45,190 nt of DNA from Flavisolibacter sp. (GCA_028288675.1 JAQBNG010000064.1:1-45190), one strand, 5' to 3'. Positions 33,741 to 42,320 are shown, counted from the first letter of the stretch. Notes: generated by a model not told the origin, from the sequence alone. Made by a program: numbers and translations.

Positions 33741-33797
33741 ATTGGGCAACCACTCCTCAAACGTTCAACCTAACTGCTATCCATAGACCCATCTTCG

Positions 33798-33921
33798 TTG
33801 TCATCCCGACAAAGGAGGGATCTTTAAACTGTATTGTAAATGACATTTATGCAATGAGCAAGACTGATTACACCATTCGCTTAATTACTAACCAAAGATG
33901 CTTCGTTCCTCAGCATGACAA
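33798..33921. repeat. MITE-like element with 28-bp terminal inverted repeats
   Basis: The left arm (33798-33825, starting TTGTCATCCCGAC and ending GGATCTTT) and the right arm (33894-33921, starting AAAGATGCTTCG and ending CAGCATGACAA) are equal-length inverted copies that match at roughly two thirds of positions. The interior is about 68 nt without coding capacity. Elements with GTCATGCTGAG/GGATCTTT ends are common short dispersed repeats in Bacteroidota, as I recall. Confidence 0.65.
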
Positions 33922-33973
33922 AATGCAGATGGTGGTTTATAGCAGCTTTTCTATTCTGTAAGAGTAATTCAAA

Positions 33974-34702
33974 CTACTTCTTCACCTGTTTACTAAGCTG
34001 GTTAAGTGTTGCCCGAAGATCTTTTGGTAATGGCGCTTCCAATTTATATTCTTCCCCGCCGATCCCCTTAAAGGTTAGCACAGCAGAATGCAAAGCCAAA
34101 CGATTTAATATTGGACGCTCCTCGTCTTCAGACTGCGAGAGATTGTATTTGCTTTTTATTTGCGATATAAAAACCGGCTTGCCATCGCCATATAACGGAT
34201 CGCAAACAACCGGGTTACCTAAGTACTTCATGTGTACACGTATCTGGTGGGTACGACCCGTAAGAATTTTAAACTGCATCCATGAATAATGCCGGTAACT
34301 TTCTAAAACCTGGTATTCCGTAATAGATTCTTTTCCTTTTCTCCACACAGTCATCAATCCCTTTTTGTTAGGATGTTCTGCAATCGGTTCATTAATTACT
34401 CCTTCAGTTTCTGCAGGTTTGCCAAGCACTAAGCCATTGTAAATTTTGCTGGTTTCTCTTCCTTCAAATTGCAGCGAAAGGTGTTTGTGCATAACCTCGT
34501 TAAATGCAAAAACCACGATACCGCTTGTATCTCTATCAAGCCGGTGTACAGTAAATATTTCTCCAAACTTTGCTTTCAGTAAGCCCTTTAAGGAAACATC
34601 TTTTCCTTCTCTATCAGGTATGGTCAATAATCCGGATGGTTTATTGATTGCTATAAGATCTTTGTTTTGAAAAATGATATGTTCATCTAATTTAATTGCC
34701 AT
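33974..34702 (-). CDS. RluA-family pseudouridine synthase
   Basis: The 242-residue enzyme isomerises uridine in rRNA or tRNA. The catalytic motif is VHRLDRDTSGIVVFA (Asp near residue 57), preceded by IAINKPSGLLTIPD. The RNA-binding part ends with LTGRTHQIRVHMKYLGNPVV and LALHSAVLTF. It has no S4 domain, unlike many RluD proteins. The target base cannot be assigned. Another pseudouridine synthase lies next to it in the same direction, separated by a palindrome. Confidence 0.9.
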   Translation of the reverse strand: MAIKLDEHIIFQNKDLIAINKPSGLLTIPDREGKDVSLKGLLKAKFGEIFTVHRLDRDTSGIVVFAFNEVMHKHLSLQFEGRETSKIYNGLVLGKPAETEGVINEPIAEHPNKKGLMTVWRKGKESITEYQVLESYRHYSWMQFKILTGRTHQIRVHMKYLGNPVVCDPLYGDGKPVFISQIKSKYNLSQSEDEERPILNRLALHSAVLTFKGIGGEEYKLEAPLPKDLRATLNQLSKQVKK

Positions 34703-34716
34703 GCTGATTTGATTTT

Positions 34717-34819
34717 GTGAATGGTCGATGGTGGATTGTGAATATTGTAACCTGCTGTTTTAAATCATAGCCAACCGTTAAATAACTCCCTTATTCACCA
34801 TTGACCATTCACCATTCAC
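34717..34819. repeat. Imperfect palindrome of the GTGAATGGT type
   Basis: Two 28-nt arms (34717-34744 and 34792-34819) are inverted copies with about five mismatches. Both are built from GTGAATGGT/CAATGGT words. The right arm ends 3 nt before the stop of the downstream-facing pseudouridine synthase gene, and the left arm lies just upstream of the RluA-family start. Confidence 0.7.
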
Positions 34820-34822
34820 TAT

Positions 34823-36295
34823 TTACGACCTGCCTTTCTTGAAAAATTTCAAATCCCTTACTTCCTTTTCGGCCAAATAGCGCCACTTGCCGCGGTCAAC
34901 ATTCTTCTTGGTTAAGCCAGCGAAAATTACCCGGTCCAGCGCTTTCACATCGTACCCTAAATGTTCAAAAATACGGCGTACAATTCGGTTGCGTCCTGTA
35001 TGTAACTCTATGCCTAATTGTGTCAGGTCCTGGCCATCAGCAAAAGCTAAAGAATCTATATTGGCTACTCCATCTTCCAATACAACGCCTTTAAGTATCG
35101 CTTCAAAATGAAGTTTTGTAAGGGGCTTATCCAGGGTAACAGAATACACCTTTTTAATTTCATTGCTTGGGTGTGTGAGGCCCTGTGCAAGGTCGCCGTC
35201 ATTGGTAAGGAGTAAAACACCGGATGTATTTCTATCCAACCGGCCCACCGGGTAAATGCGTATTGGCGGTGCGCCTTTCAGTAAATCTAAAACCGTTTTT
35301 CGCTCCTGCGGGTCATCGGTTGTGGTAATGTAGTCTTTAGGTTTATTCAATAAAATGTAAACGAAATCTTTTACGGGATTTAACTTCTTGCCGGATACTC
35401 GTACATCATCTATAACAACCACTTTATGGCCTGGTTCCAAAACCAATTCTCCATTAACTTTTACCTTGCCACTCTTAATTAAATTCACTGCTTCCCTGCG
35501 TGAACAAACGCCACTATGCGCAATGTATTTGTTTAAGGGCATCTCTTCGCCTTCTCCCATTGGTTTACTGATGGTGATAGGCTTTTTAGCCTTAGGTGCC
35601 GGGTCAACCGGGACGTTTACCACTTCGCTACGTACTATTTTTTTAGGTAGATAAGTTTTCTTTTCAACCGGTTTGGGGCCTTCGCTTAGTTTCGGCCCTT
35701 CCTTTTTGTAAATTCTTTTCCCCTGGTTAAAAGCCGGTTTTTGACTATCCGGGTGGGAAGCCGGCTTTTGATTGTTCGATTTGAAAGTTGATTTTTGAGT
35801 TTCCGGGTTTGAACTGAATTTTTGATTGTTCGATTTGAAAGCGGGTTTTTGGGTGTCGGAGTTGGAACTAAATTTCTGATCCTTTGATTTATAAGGTGGC
35901 TTCTGGGAGCTTGGGCTGGAAGTAAATCTCTGGTTGCCCGAGTTAGAACTAAACTTTCGAGTGGCAGAATTCGAACTAAACTTTTGATCACCAGAATTAG
36001 AAGCAGGTTTCTGACGAAGTTCTATTTTTTTCTTGTCACCCCTGTATGATGGAGCAGGTCTTTCATCTCCGCTTTTTTTAAATGATCTTTTTCCGGGTGG
36101 CTCTAAATTATATTTGGGTGGCTCGTTTGAAAATGAGGCTTTATACTGTGCTCTTTTTTCCCGCTTGGAGTTGGCTATCTTTTCTTCCCTTTCTTTCCGT
36201 TCTTTTCTTTTATCCTGTCGAAACTCTTCTTTTTTAGCTCCTCCTGTTTTTTCTCTGCCTTTAAAAAATTTGTCGAAGCCGGAAGCTTTTTTCAT
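34823..36295 (-). CDS. RsuA/RluB-family pseudouridine synthase with repeat-rich basic N-terminal tail
   Basis: From the ATG at 36295 the product is 490 residues. Residues 1-240 are basic and disordered, with an exact 9-residue repeat at 95-193 (consensus QKxxSNSxx and variants, 11 copies). An S4 domain follows (about 250-300; MPLNKYIAHSGVCSRREAVN). The catalytic domain has VGRLDRNTSGVLLLTNDGD with the active Asp and GIELHTGRNRIVRRIFEHLG. It modifies 23S or 16S rRNA. The upstream 24 codons of the frame are rejected because they run into the terminator of the Spy-like gene region and lack coding character. Confidence 0.88.
   Translation of the reverse strand: MKKASGFDKFFKGREKTGGAKKEEFRQDKRKERKEREEKIANSKREKRAQYKASFSNEPPKYNLEPPGKRSFKKSGDERPAPSYRGDKKKIELRQKPASNSGDQKFSSNSATRKFSSNSGNQRFTSSPSSQKPPYKSKDQKFSSNSDTQKPAFKSNNQKFSSNPETQKSTFKSNNQKPASHPDSQKPAFNQGKRIYKKEGPKLSEGPKPVEKKTYLPKKIVRSEVVNVPVDPAPKAKKPITISKPMGEGEEMPLNKYIAHSGVCSRREAVNLIKSGKVKVNGELVLEPGHKVVVIDDVRVSGKKLNPVKDFVYILLNKPKDYITTTDDPQERKTVLDLLKGAPPIRIYPVGRLDRNTSGVLLLTNDGDLAQGLTHPSNEIKKVYSVTLDKPLTKLHFEAILKGVVLEDGVANIDSLAFADGQDLTQLGIELHTGRNRIVRRIFEHLGYDVKALDRVIFAGLTKKNVDRGKWRYLAEKEVRDLKFFKKGRS
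35717..36013 (-). repeat. 27-bp coding tandem repeat, 11 units
   Basis: The pseudouridine synthase tail is 11 consecutive 9-residue units with no gaps, for example QKPASNSGD, QKFSSNSAT, RKFSSNSGN, QKPAFKSNN and QKFSSNPET. DNA units are similar but not identical. Even and odd units in the second half alternate (FKSNN versus SSNPET), so an 18-residue higher-order unit was also duplicated. Confidence 0.85.
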
Positions 36296-36331
36296 GCGTT
36301 GTATTTTTGCTGTTTTGCAACAGTAGTGAGG

Positions 36332-36364
36332 TGCAAAAATAAATAACCCCGCTATATAGCGGGG
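36332..36364 (-). terminator. Intrinsic terminator of the Spy-like gene
   Basis: CCCCGCTATATAGCGGGG (36347-36364) is a perfect palindrome with a GC-rich stem. On the minus strand it is followed by TTATTTATTTTTG. It lies 22 nt behind the stop and before the pseudouridine synthase start. Confidence 0.85.
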
Positions 36365-36385
36365 CATTCATTAAAAGGATATGGA

Positions 36386-37009
36386 TTATAGTATCTCTTT
36401 CCTGTCTTTTTTATGTTTTCCTTTACGAAGGGAGGTCATTTTTGCGGCTTGCTCCGGGGTAAGGATAGCTTTTAAATTTGTTCTGTGCGCCTCAGCTATA
36501 CTCTTGCTTTGCGCTTTCTTTTCATCATTACTTAAAGTACTGTTATTGCGTACAGCATCCATCTTTGTTTTAAACTCGCTGTTTAAAGAAGCGGCTTTAG
36601 TTTTTTGGTCAGCGCTAAGATTTAATTCCTGGGCAAAATCGCGGCCGCCTTCTTTACGATCACCTTTGCTGAATTTTTCACCCCTGCCTTGTTTTCCTGC
36701 TTCTTTAAATTTAGCTTTTTGCTCTTCTGTTAATACCGATTGATACTGCGTTTTGTATTTATCGTGTATGTCTTTCCTGGCAGCTCTATCAGCATCCGTT
36801 TTGCCATCTGCTTTCAAGGCCTGCATTTCTTTTTTCTCGGCCTCTTTGATGCTTTGAAACTTTGCTTTTTGTTCAGCTGAAAGGTTTAACTCTTTCATCA
36901 TTTCGCCACCCTTTCCACCATGACGGCCTTTGGCTCCCTCGCTCGTTTGCGCTTGCGATGCACCAACAAAAAGTAAAATTGCAAATGCGGTTGATAAGAT
37001 TCTTTTCAT
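36386..37009 (-). CDS. Spy/CpxP-like periplasmic protein with two LTxxQ-type repeats
   Basis: The 207-residue protein has a signal peptide (MKRILSTAFAILLFVGASQA, cleavage after AQA). Two copies of a charged helical module follow, each opening with ELNLSAEQKAKF or ELNLSADQKTKA and closing with VLTEEQKAKFKE or ILTPEQAAKMTS. This LTxxQ-like pattern occurs in Spy, CpxP and metal-responsive periplasmic proteins. Chaperone or metal-binding roles are possible. A His/Gly-rich stretch (KGRHGGKGGEM) lies near the mature N-terminus. It is transcribed alone. Confidence 0.75.
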   Translation of the reverse strand: MKRILSTAFAILLFVGASQAQTSEGAKGRHGGKGGEMMKELNLSAEQKAKFQSIKEAEKKEMQALKADGKTDADRAARKDIHDKYKTQYQSVLTEEQKAKFKEAGKQGRGEKFSKGDRKEGGRDFAQELNLSADQKTKAASLNSEFKTKMDAVRNNSTLSNDEKKAQSKSIAEAHRTNLKAILTPEQAAKMTSLRKGKHKKDRKEIL

Positions 37010-37163
37010 AAAATTTATTTGTTTTGTATTGTTTTAAAAGGAACGGAATACAGACGGGGGTTGATAAAACAAGTTTAATGGGAGAGAGGTTAAATAAGGT
37101 TAAGACCTGAGCCACCGGAAACCAACCCCTAAGAGAGCCTTAGCGCACAATAGTTTGCTTCTA

Positions 37164-37262
37164 TGTTCAATAGCGATAAGAATGTACAAGAGTGCACTTC
37201 GGAGGCCTCAGCATAAACTATGCAACAGAAGATTTATAGTACTACTTATGTTGGGTACAAAA
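37164..37262 (+). repeat. Dispersed repeat, copy B
   Basis: The core at 37189-37225 contains CTTCGGAGGCCTCAGCATAA and ends ACTATGCAA. Flanks TTCAATAGCGATAAGAATG and TTTATAGTACTAC resemble copy C. It lies behind rlmN, in the antisense orientation to it, with the rlmN terminator in between. Confidence 0.85.
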
Positions 37263-37263
37263 G

Positions 37264-37292
37264 AAAAAACCTAATCTATCGTTGATTAAGTT
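37264..37292 (-). terminator. Intrinsic terminator of rlmN
   Basis: On the minus strand AACTTAATC (37292-37284) pairs with GATTAGGTT (37276-37268), with one T-G wobble and a 7-nt loop, followed by TTTT. It lies about 50 nt behind the stop. Confidence 0.7.
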
Positions 37293-37343
37293 TTATTATT
37301 TTATTATTTTATTCAATGGGAATTTGTGCACTGGTGCTCTCCT

Positions 37344-38435
37344 TTAAGAGCTGGGGACGTCAGCTGGCTGCTTATTCTTATTCGCTAATTGTCCGCAGGC
37401 TGCATCAATATCTTTACCACGGCTGCGACGGAGGCGGGCATTTACTTTATGTTTTTCCAGGTAAGCCATGAACTCCATCACACGTTCCTCGGAAGGCTTT
37501 TCAAATTTGGCTAAATCAATAGGATTGTATTCAATGATGTTAACCAGGTCAGCAGGCACCTGGCGATAAACTTTTATCAAATCATCGGCATCTTTGATGC
37601 TGTCGTTAAAATTGTTAAAGAGAATATATTCAAGTGTGATCTCGTTCTTCGTTTTTTGGTAGAAGTAATTGAGCGCATCGATCAACGCCTTTAAGTTATT
37701 GCTTTCATTAATGGGCATAATTTCGTTTCGCTTGGCATCATTAGCCGCATGAAGCGAAAGCGCCAGCTTGAATTTTACACCGTCATCACCCAACTGTTTA
37801 ATCATTTTAGCAACGCCAGCCGTAGAAACTGTAATACGCCGAGGGCTCATACCTAAGCCATCTTCAGAAGTAATTTTATCTATCGCTTTTAATACATTTT
37901 TATAGTTAAGCAGTGGTTCACCCATACCCATAAATACAATGTTGCTTAACTTTTTTCCATATACCTTTTGAGTCTGCTGGTTTAGCAAAACCGCTTCGTC
38001 GTAGATCTCGTCAAAGTCAAGATTGCGTTTTCTATCCATGTAGCCGGTAGCGCAAAACTTACAACTTAATGAGCAACCGATTTGCGAGGAAACACAAGCC
38101 GTATAGCGGTTTTCAGTAGGAATTAAAACACCTTCGCACAAGTAACCTTCATGCGTTACGAAACCGGATTTTAAAGTGCCATCAGAACTATGTTGCGTAG
38201 AAGAAACGGTTAGTGCAGGCAGCGTAAAGTTCTCGCCTAATTTTTGGCGAAGCTCTTTACTAAGGTTGGTCATGTCCGCAAAGGTCATAGCGTGTTTGGT
38301 CCACAGCCATTCCCAAACCTGTTTTGAACGGAACTTTTTTTCACCCATTTGCAGGAAAAAAGCCTCGAGTTCTTCGTAGGGCAATTGCCTTATGTTCATT
38401 CCTTTTTTAACCTTAATAGTAGCCATTTCTGCCAT
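37344..38435 (-). CDS. rlmN: Dual-specificity 23S rRNA/tRNA (adenine-C2)-methyltransferase RlmN
   Basis: The 363-residue radical-SAM enzyme methylates A2503 of 23S rRNA and A37 of some tRNAs. It shows the iron-sulfur motif CSLSCKFCATGYMD (Cys121, Cys125, Cys128), SNIVFMGMGEPLLNY and ALSLHAANDAKRNEIMPIN. The C-terminal RRSRGKDIDAACGQL holds the cysteine that forms the methyl adduct. Met4 and Met13 are alternative starts; MNIRQLPYEELEAFF is the usual family beginning. Confidence 0.95.
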   Translation of the reverse strand: MAEMATIKVKKGMNIRQLPYEELEAFFLQMGEKKFRSKQVWEWLWTKHAMTFADMTNLSKELRQKLGENFTLPALTVSSTQHSSDGTLKSGFVTHEGYLCEGVLIPTENRYTACVSSQIGCSLSCKFCATGYMDRKRNLDFDEIYDEAVLLNQQTQKVYGKKLSNIVFMGMGEPLLNYKNVLKAIDKITSEDGLGMSPRRITVSTAGVAKMIKQLGDDGVKFKLALSLHAANDAKRNEIMPINESNNLKALIDALNYFYQKTKNEITLEYILFNNFNDSIKDADDLIKVYRQVPADLVNIIEYNPIDLAKFEKPSEERVMEFMAYLEKHKVNARLRRSRGKDIDAACGQLANKNKQPADVPSS

Positions 38436-38602
38436 GCTACAAAGATACCTTAAAGCCTTTACTTCGATGATTCGTTAGCCTTATCTTGCGAAGGTTTTAA
38501 CACGGGAAAAGTGGAGAAATCAAACTTCAAAAGTGGGATGTAAGAAGCCATTTCTGCATAACTGCAACTCTCATTTCTCCCTTTATCACAACTTACTACT
38601 TT

Positions 38603-39805
38603 ATGCAAAACGTTTATGTTATAGATGCTATCAGAACCCCACTTGGAAAATATGGTGGCGCATTGGCAACTGTTCGCCCTGATGATTTATTGGCTCATGT
38701 GATTAAAGTGCTATTAAAGCGAAACCCGGCTGTTGACCCTACTTGCATCGAAGACGTAATTGCCGGTGCCGCTAACCAGGCAGGTGAGGACAACCGGAAC
38801 GTGGCCCGTATGGCTGCTTTGCTGGCAGGCCTCCCCGCAACTATTCCCGGAAATACGGTTAACCGTTTATGCGCTTCAGGCTTGCAGGCAATTATGGATG
38901 GAGCAAGGCAAATTGAATGTGAGGATGCTGAACTGATTATTGCCTGTGGTGTGGAAAGTATGAGCCGTGCGCCTTTTGTGATGGCGAAGGCAACATCTCC
39001 TTTTCAGCGTACACAGGAAATTTATGATACAACTCTTGGATGGCGGTTTGTGAACAACAAATTGAGTGATGTTCACTATCCATACAGCATGGGAGAGACA
39101 GGCGAGAACGTGGCGAAGAAGTGGAGCATTAGCAGGGAGGCGCAGGACGAATGGGCCCTATCATCGCAGGATAAATATTTTGCCGCTTTGGAAAGAGGAA
39201 CATGGGGAGATGAAATAATCCCTGTTGAAGTGCCGGGCGAAAAGGGCAGCGTAAAAGTTTTCGATACAGATGAACATCCACGTAAAACATCTCTTGAAAA
39301 ATTAGCTTCTTTAAAACCTGCATTTATAAAAGAAGGTGGAACCGTTACTGCCGGAAATGCTGCCGGTTTGAATGATGGAGCGGCAGCCATGCTGTTGGCT
39401 TCTGCAACAGCGGTAAAAAAATATGGATTGAAGCCAATTGCAAAAGTGATCTCTTCTGCAGTAGCCGGCGTTGATCCTTCTATCATGGGAATTGGACCTG
39501 TACCGGCTACACAAAAAGCGCTGCGCCGTGCTTCGCTTTCTATTGCTAATATGGATTTGATTGAATTAAATGAAGCTTTTGCCTCGCAGGTATTAGCGTG
39601 TATTCATGATTTACAGCTCGATAAAACTAAAGTAAATGTGAATGGCGGCTCTATTGCATTGGGACACCCTTTGGGTTGTAGCGGCGTAAGGTTATCAACT
39701 ACACTGGTGCACGAAATGAAGCGCCGGGGAAGCAAGTATGGCCTTGCTACAATGTGTGTTGGGGTAGGACAGGGGGCAAGCATAATTTTTGAAGGAATGA
39801 ATTAG
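38603..39805 (+). CDS. Thiolase (acetyl-CoA acyltransferase / 3-oxoadipyl-CoA thiolase type)
   Basis: The 400-residue enzyme has nucleophile Cys90 ([16 protein letters not shown]), general base His355 ([20 protein letters not shown]) and Cys385 ([16 protein letters not shown]). The segment [12 protein letters not shown] is typical of PcaF/PaaJ-like degradative thiolases, so cleavage of 3-oxoadipyl-CoA or a related beta-oxidation substrate is likely. The specific substrate is not certain. No other catabolic genes are adjacent. The stop codon is followed at once by a GTGAGACGTCA-type repeat. Confidence 0.92.
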   Translation: MQNVYVIDAIRTPLGKYGGALATVRPDDLLAHVIKVLLKRNPAVDPTCIEDVIAGAANQAGEDNRNVARMAALLAGLPATIPGNTVNRLCASGLQAIMDGARQIECEDAELIIACGVESMSRAPFVMAKATSPFQRTQEIYDTTLGWRFVNNKLSDVHYPYSMGETGENVAKKWSISREAQDEWALSSQDKYFAALERGTWGDEIIPVEVPGEKGSVKVFDTDEHPRKTSLEKLASLKPAFIKEGGTVTAGNAAGLNDGAAAMLLASATAVKKYGLKPIAKVISSAVAGVDPSIMGIGPVPATQKALRRASLSIANMDLIELNEAFASQVLACIHDLQLDKTKVNVNGGSIALGHPLGCSGVRLSTTLVHEMKRRGSKYGLATMCVGVGQGASIIFEGMN

Positions 39806-39825
39806 GTGAGACGTCAAACGTGAGA
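39806..39825 (+). repeat. Single arm of the GTGAGACGTCA repeat family
   Basis: GTGAGACGTCAAACGTGAGA starts on the base after the thiolase stop codon. It contains the arm at 32447-32457 in full. No partner arm is found downstream. Confidence 0.6.
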
Positions 39826-39888
39826 TCAGGGATCGAAAGAATAACGCTTACTTCTTACACTATTACCTAAATCAACTCTTTCATATTT

Positions 39889-40335
39889 ATGAGATCAATT
39901 ATTTTACTCCTGTTCATTTCAACCGCTTTGTATTCCTGTTTTCTTTTTAAAGATTACCGGAAAAAGGAATTCGTTTATTCCAGAAATGGACAAACTGCTG
40001 CCTTGCCTATCATTGTGCCCAAAGGATATTTGAAACAGGAAACCGCGGATACAGCAGGTGTTACATTACACACATTTTATTATACGGGCGGCGCTATTTT
40101 ATATGCTGCTTTTTTAACCGATACAACCGCGGAGTTACAGCCTATATACAGGGTTGATCATCAGCCGCAAATACATCGGCTGGGTGGATTAGTTTATAAA
40201 GGTCAGGACGAGTCTAATTTATATTACCGCGAAATACGACAAGGTCCTTTTCGCTTTGGCTACCGTTTTGTGCCGGAGATTTTGGAGTTCCAGTTTGACT
40301 CGGCTACTAATTTTGCTTCGCTGCAAAAGCGATAG
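39889..40335 (+). CDS. Putative lipoprotein of unknown function
   Basis: The 148-residue protein has a lipoprotein signal (MRSIILLLFISTALYSC, Cys at 17). A mostly beta-strand domain follows, with phrases such as TLHTFYYTGGAILYAAFL and YYREIRQGPFRFGYRFVP. No family is recognised. It faces the FtsX-like gene tail to tail with an 11-bp gap. It is probably anchored in the inner or outer membrane facing the periplasm. Confidence 0.6.
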   Translation: MRSIILLLFISTALYSCFLFKDYRKKEFVYSRNGQTAALPIIVPKGYLKQETADTAGVTLHTFYYTGGAILYAAFLTDTTAELQPIYRVDHQPQIHRLGGLVYKGQDESNLYYREIRQGPFRFGYRFVPEILEFQFDSATNFASLQKR

Positions 40336-40346
40336 TTCTCTAAGCC

Positions 40347-41537
40347 TCATAGACTTTGCAACTGTTTCTTTACCAAACGGTAATTGGTAATGGCCGAAAG
40401 AATAATTAAAGCAATTGCAATAACCACCACTGACCAATGAATAGGCGTACTCAATTCTTCCCTGCTAAACATGGCGAAGCGGTGAAAAGCCCATTGCATT
40501 ATTTGTGTAAGAATTAATGCGCTTAAAACAATCAAAACATAAATCGGAATAAATTTCTTTGACACATTCTTACTAAGCCAAAGGGGCGAATAGCCTAACA
40601 ACAAAAGAAGTTGTAAACTATCGCGGCTGCGGGCAATAACCAGTTGCAGGTAAAAAGAAAATAGCATTAGCGCCATCACTACTACTAACAAACCAAATAC
40701 GCCTAAGCCGGTGAAAATTCCTTGTATCACCTGCTTGGTGCGGCCAAATTTTGTTTTGTCCTTATTTATATTAAACCCTTTCTTATCAATATAATTCAGC
40801 AGCTCGGCGTTGTTGGCATCTTTTGTTTTGATGAAGATGCGACTGTACCCAAATTGTTTATCCGGAGCGAAGGTTTTGTTAGCCCAGTCTAAAAAAGATT
40901 TAGGTACAAGGATGGAATTAACCCGGTCGCTGAAGGCGGATATTTTCGCAATAAACTTTCCCTGCTGACCATTGCCTTCTGCATTAATAATCAGTGGCAG
41001 TCCCGAAATTGTTTCCTGCGACATTTGCGGCAAACCCTGCCCAGGGGCAAAAATATTATAGGCTTCAAAAAAATCCGATGATACAATTACCGGGATATTA
41101 ATTTGTCCTGGTTCCCATTTAAAAGACGGTGGTACCGTATCAATAAATTCATCTTCTAACGACTCTAAAAAAAAGTCGGTTGATACCGGGAGTATTTCGC
41201 CACCGCTAATTTTTATATGAAACTGGCTGGCTACCAAAGGCGATGCCCCATCTAAAAAAGGTTGGCCTTTTATATCGGCTAATTCAGCTTCGCTAAAAGC
41301 ATTTTTCTCCGGCTGCCCCGCGGTTTCATTGGTTACTTTTTTAGTGATGGATATAAAGTCATAACCGGTGCTGCTCACCTTAGCTTCTCCTACTAATTGT
41401 TGTATGTTAATATACATCTGCACAGAACAAAGCAGCAACAATACCCCTACACCGAGACCGATATAAGAGAACCAGCGGGAAGCCGCATTGGTGCCGGTTT
41501 GCAATAAGGGTTGAATGGGTTTAAAGGAAAGCGACAA
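40347..41537 (-). CDS. FtsX-like ABC-transporter permease
   Basis: The 396-residue protein has one N-terminal membrane helix (about 25-45), a periplasmic domain of about 220 residues and three C-terminal helices (about 272-295, 330-350 and 365-385). This is the MacB/LolE-type permease topology, in which ATP hydrolysis drives a mechanical change across the periplasm instead of transport through the membrane. The ATPase gene is directly upstream in the same direction, 45 bp apart, with a short-word repeat between. The cargo is unknown. Compared with LolE the sequence is diverged. Confidence 0.75.
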   Translation of the reverse strand: MSLSFKPIQPLLQTGTNAASRWFSYIGLGVGVLLLLCSVQMYINIQQLVGEAKVSSTGYDFISITKKVTNETAGQPEKNAFSEAELADIKGQPFLDGASPLVASQFHIKISGGEILPVSTDFFLESLEDEFIDTVPPSFKWEPGQINIPVIVSSDFFEAYNIFAPGQGLPQMSQETISGLPLIINAEGNGQQGKFIAKISAFSDRVNSILVPKSFLDWANKTFAPDKQFGYSRIFIKTKDANNAELLNYIDKKGFNINKDKTKFGRTKQVIQGIFTGLGVFGLLVVVMALMLFSFYLQLVIARSRDSLQLLLLLGYSPLWLSKNVSKKFIPIYVLIVLSALILTQIMQWAFHRFAMFSREELSTPIHWSVVVIAIALIILSAITNYRLVKKQLQSL

Positions 41538-41541
41538 GGGA

Positions 41542-41572
41542 GTTTGGGGTTTAGAGTTTAGAGTTTGGGGTT
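41542..41572. repeat. Tandem short-word array GTTTGGGG/GTTTAGA
   Basis: The 31-nt stretch reads as four 7-8 nt words (GTTTGGGG, TTTAGAG, TTTAGAG, TTTGGGG) that form a mirror-like order. It fills the gap between ABC ATPase stop and permease start. Confidence 0.6.
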
Positions 41573-41582
41573 ATTTTGTATG

Positions 41583-42224
41583 CTACAAATGATACAATTT
41601 GGTAAAAGGAAAAAATTCAATGCGTTCCAGGTCGGCAAAGATGATGGCGGCGTTGCGGGCCTTAGCTTCTTCCAGCATAAGGTTCATGGCTAATAAAGAG
41701 TTGTTGTTATCAAGATGGCTGAACGGTTCATCCAGCAATAAAAACCGGAACGGCTGCAGTAAAGAACGAATGATAGCCACACGCTGCTGCTCGCCATAAG
41801 AGCAGGTTTTAGCCAAAGAATTCAGTTTGCTTCCAATGCCTAAGCGCTCCGCCATTTCTGTTATTTTTTCTTTGGAGTGATGAGGATTCAGTTGCCGCTT
41901 GATCTCTAAATTTTGTAAAACAGTTTGTTCTGTAAGGAGGCGCATATCCTGTAATACAATGCTTACACTGTCTTTCCGCTGTACGGCAAAATCTTCTGCA
42001 GTAAAATTCCTGGTTGAAAGTGTATCGTATAAAATTTCGCCGTTATAATCTTTTCTGATGCCGTATAAAAAATGCATCAATGAAGTTTTGCCGCTACCCG
42101 AAGGCGCAACGATCTTTACCATTTCGCCGCTTTCAAACGTAAGGTTTTGACCCCATATTTCTGAGTTCTGCTTACGTGATTCGGGAAAATAAACGGGGAG
42201 TAAATCCTGGATGGTTAGTTTCAT
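41583..42224 (-). CDS. ABC transporter ATP-binding protein
   Basis: The 213-residue ATPase has Walker A in VAPSGSGKTSLMH (about 38-50), Q-loop VLQDMRLL, a signature degenerated to CSYGEQQRVAII instead of LSGGQ, Walker B RFLLLDEPFSHLD, and no clear H-loop histidine near the end (IIFADLERIEFF). It pairs with the FtsX-like permease. The weak signature and missing switch histidine suggest slow or altered ATP hydrolysis. A terminator-like hairpin lies 12 nt before its ATG. Confidence 0.85.
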   Translation of the reverse strand: MKLTIQDLLPVYFPESRKQNSEIWGQNLTFESGEMVKIVAPSGSGKTSLMHFLYGIRKDYNGEILYDTLSTRNFTAEDFAVQRKDSVSIVLQDMRLLTEQTVLQNLEIKRQLNPHHSKEKITEMAERLGIGSKLNSLAKTCSYGEQQRVAIIRSLLQPFRFLLLDEPFSHLDNNNSLLAMNLMLEEAKARNAAIIFADLERIEFFPFTKLYHL

Positions 42225-42230
42225 AAAAGT

Positions 42231-42266
42231 AAAAAGCCACAGTTACAAACTTACTGCAACTGTGGC
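42231..42266 (-). terminator. Hairpin with T-run directly before the ABC ATPase start
   Basis: On the minus strand GCCACAGTT (42266-42258) pairs perfectly with AACTGTGGC (42244-42236), loop 13 nt, followed by TTTTT. The ABC ATPase ATG follows at 42224. It may end the DUF4836 transcript, or work as an attenuator for the ABC operon. Confidence 0.75.
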
Positions 42267-42320
42267 CTTGAAAAGTGAATTGTTTTGATCATCCTTCGAA
42301 GAGGATTAATCAGTTTTTTT

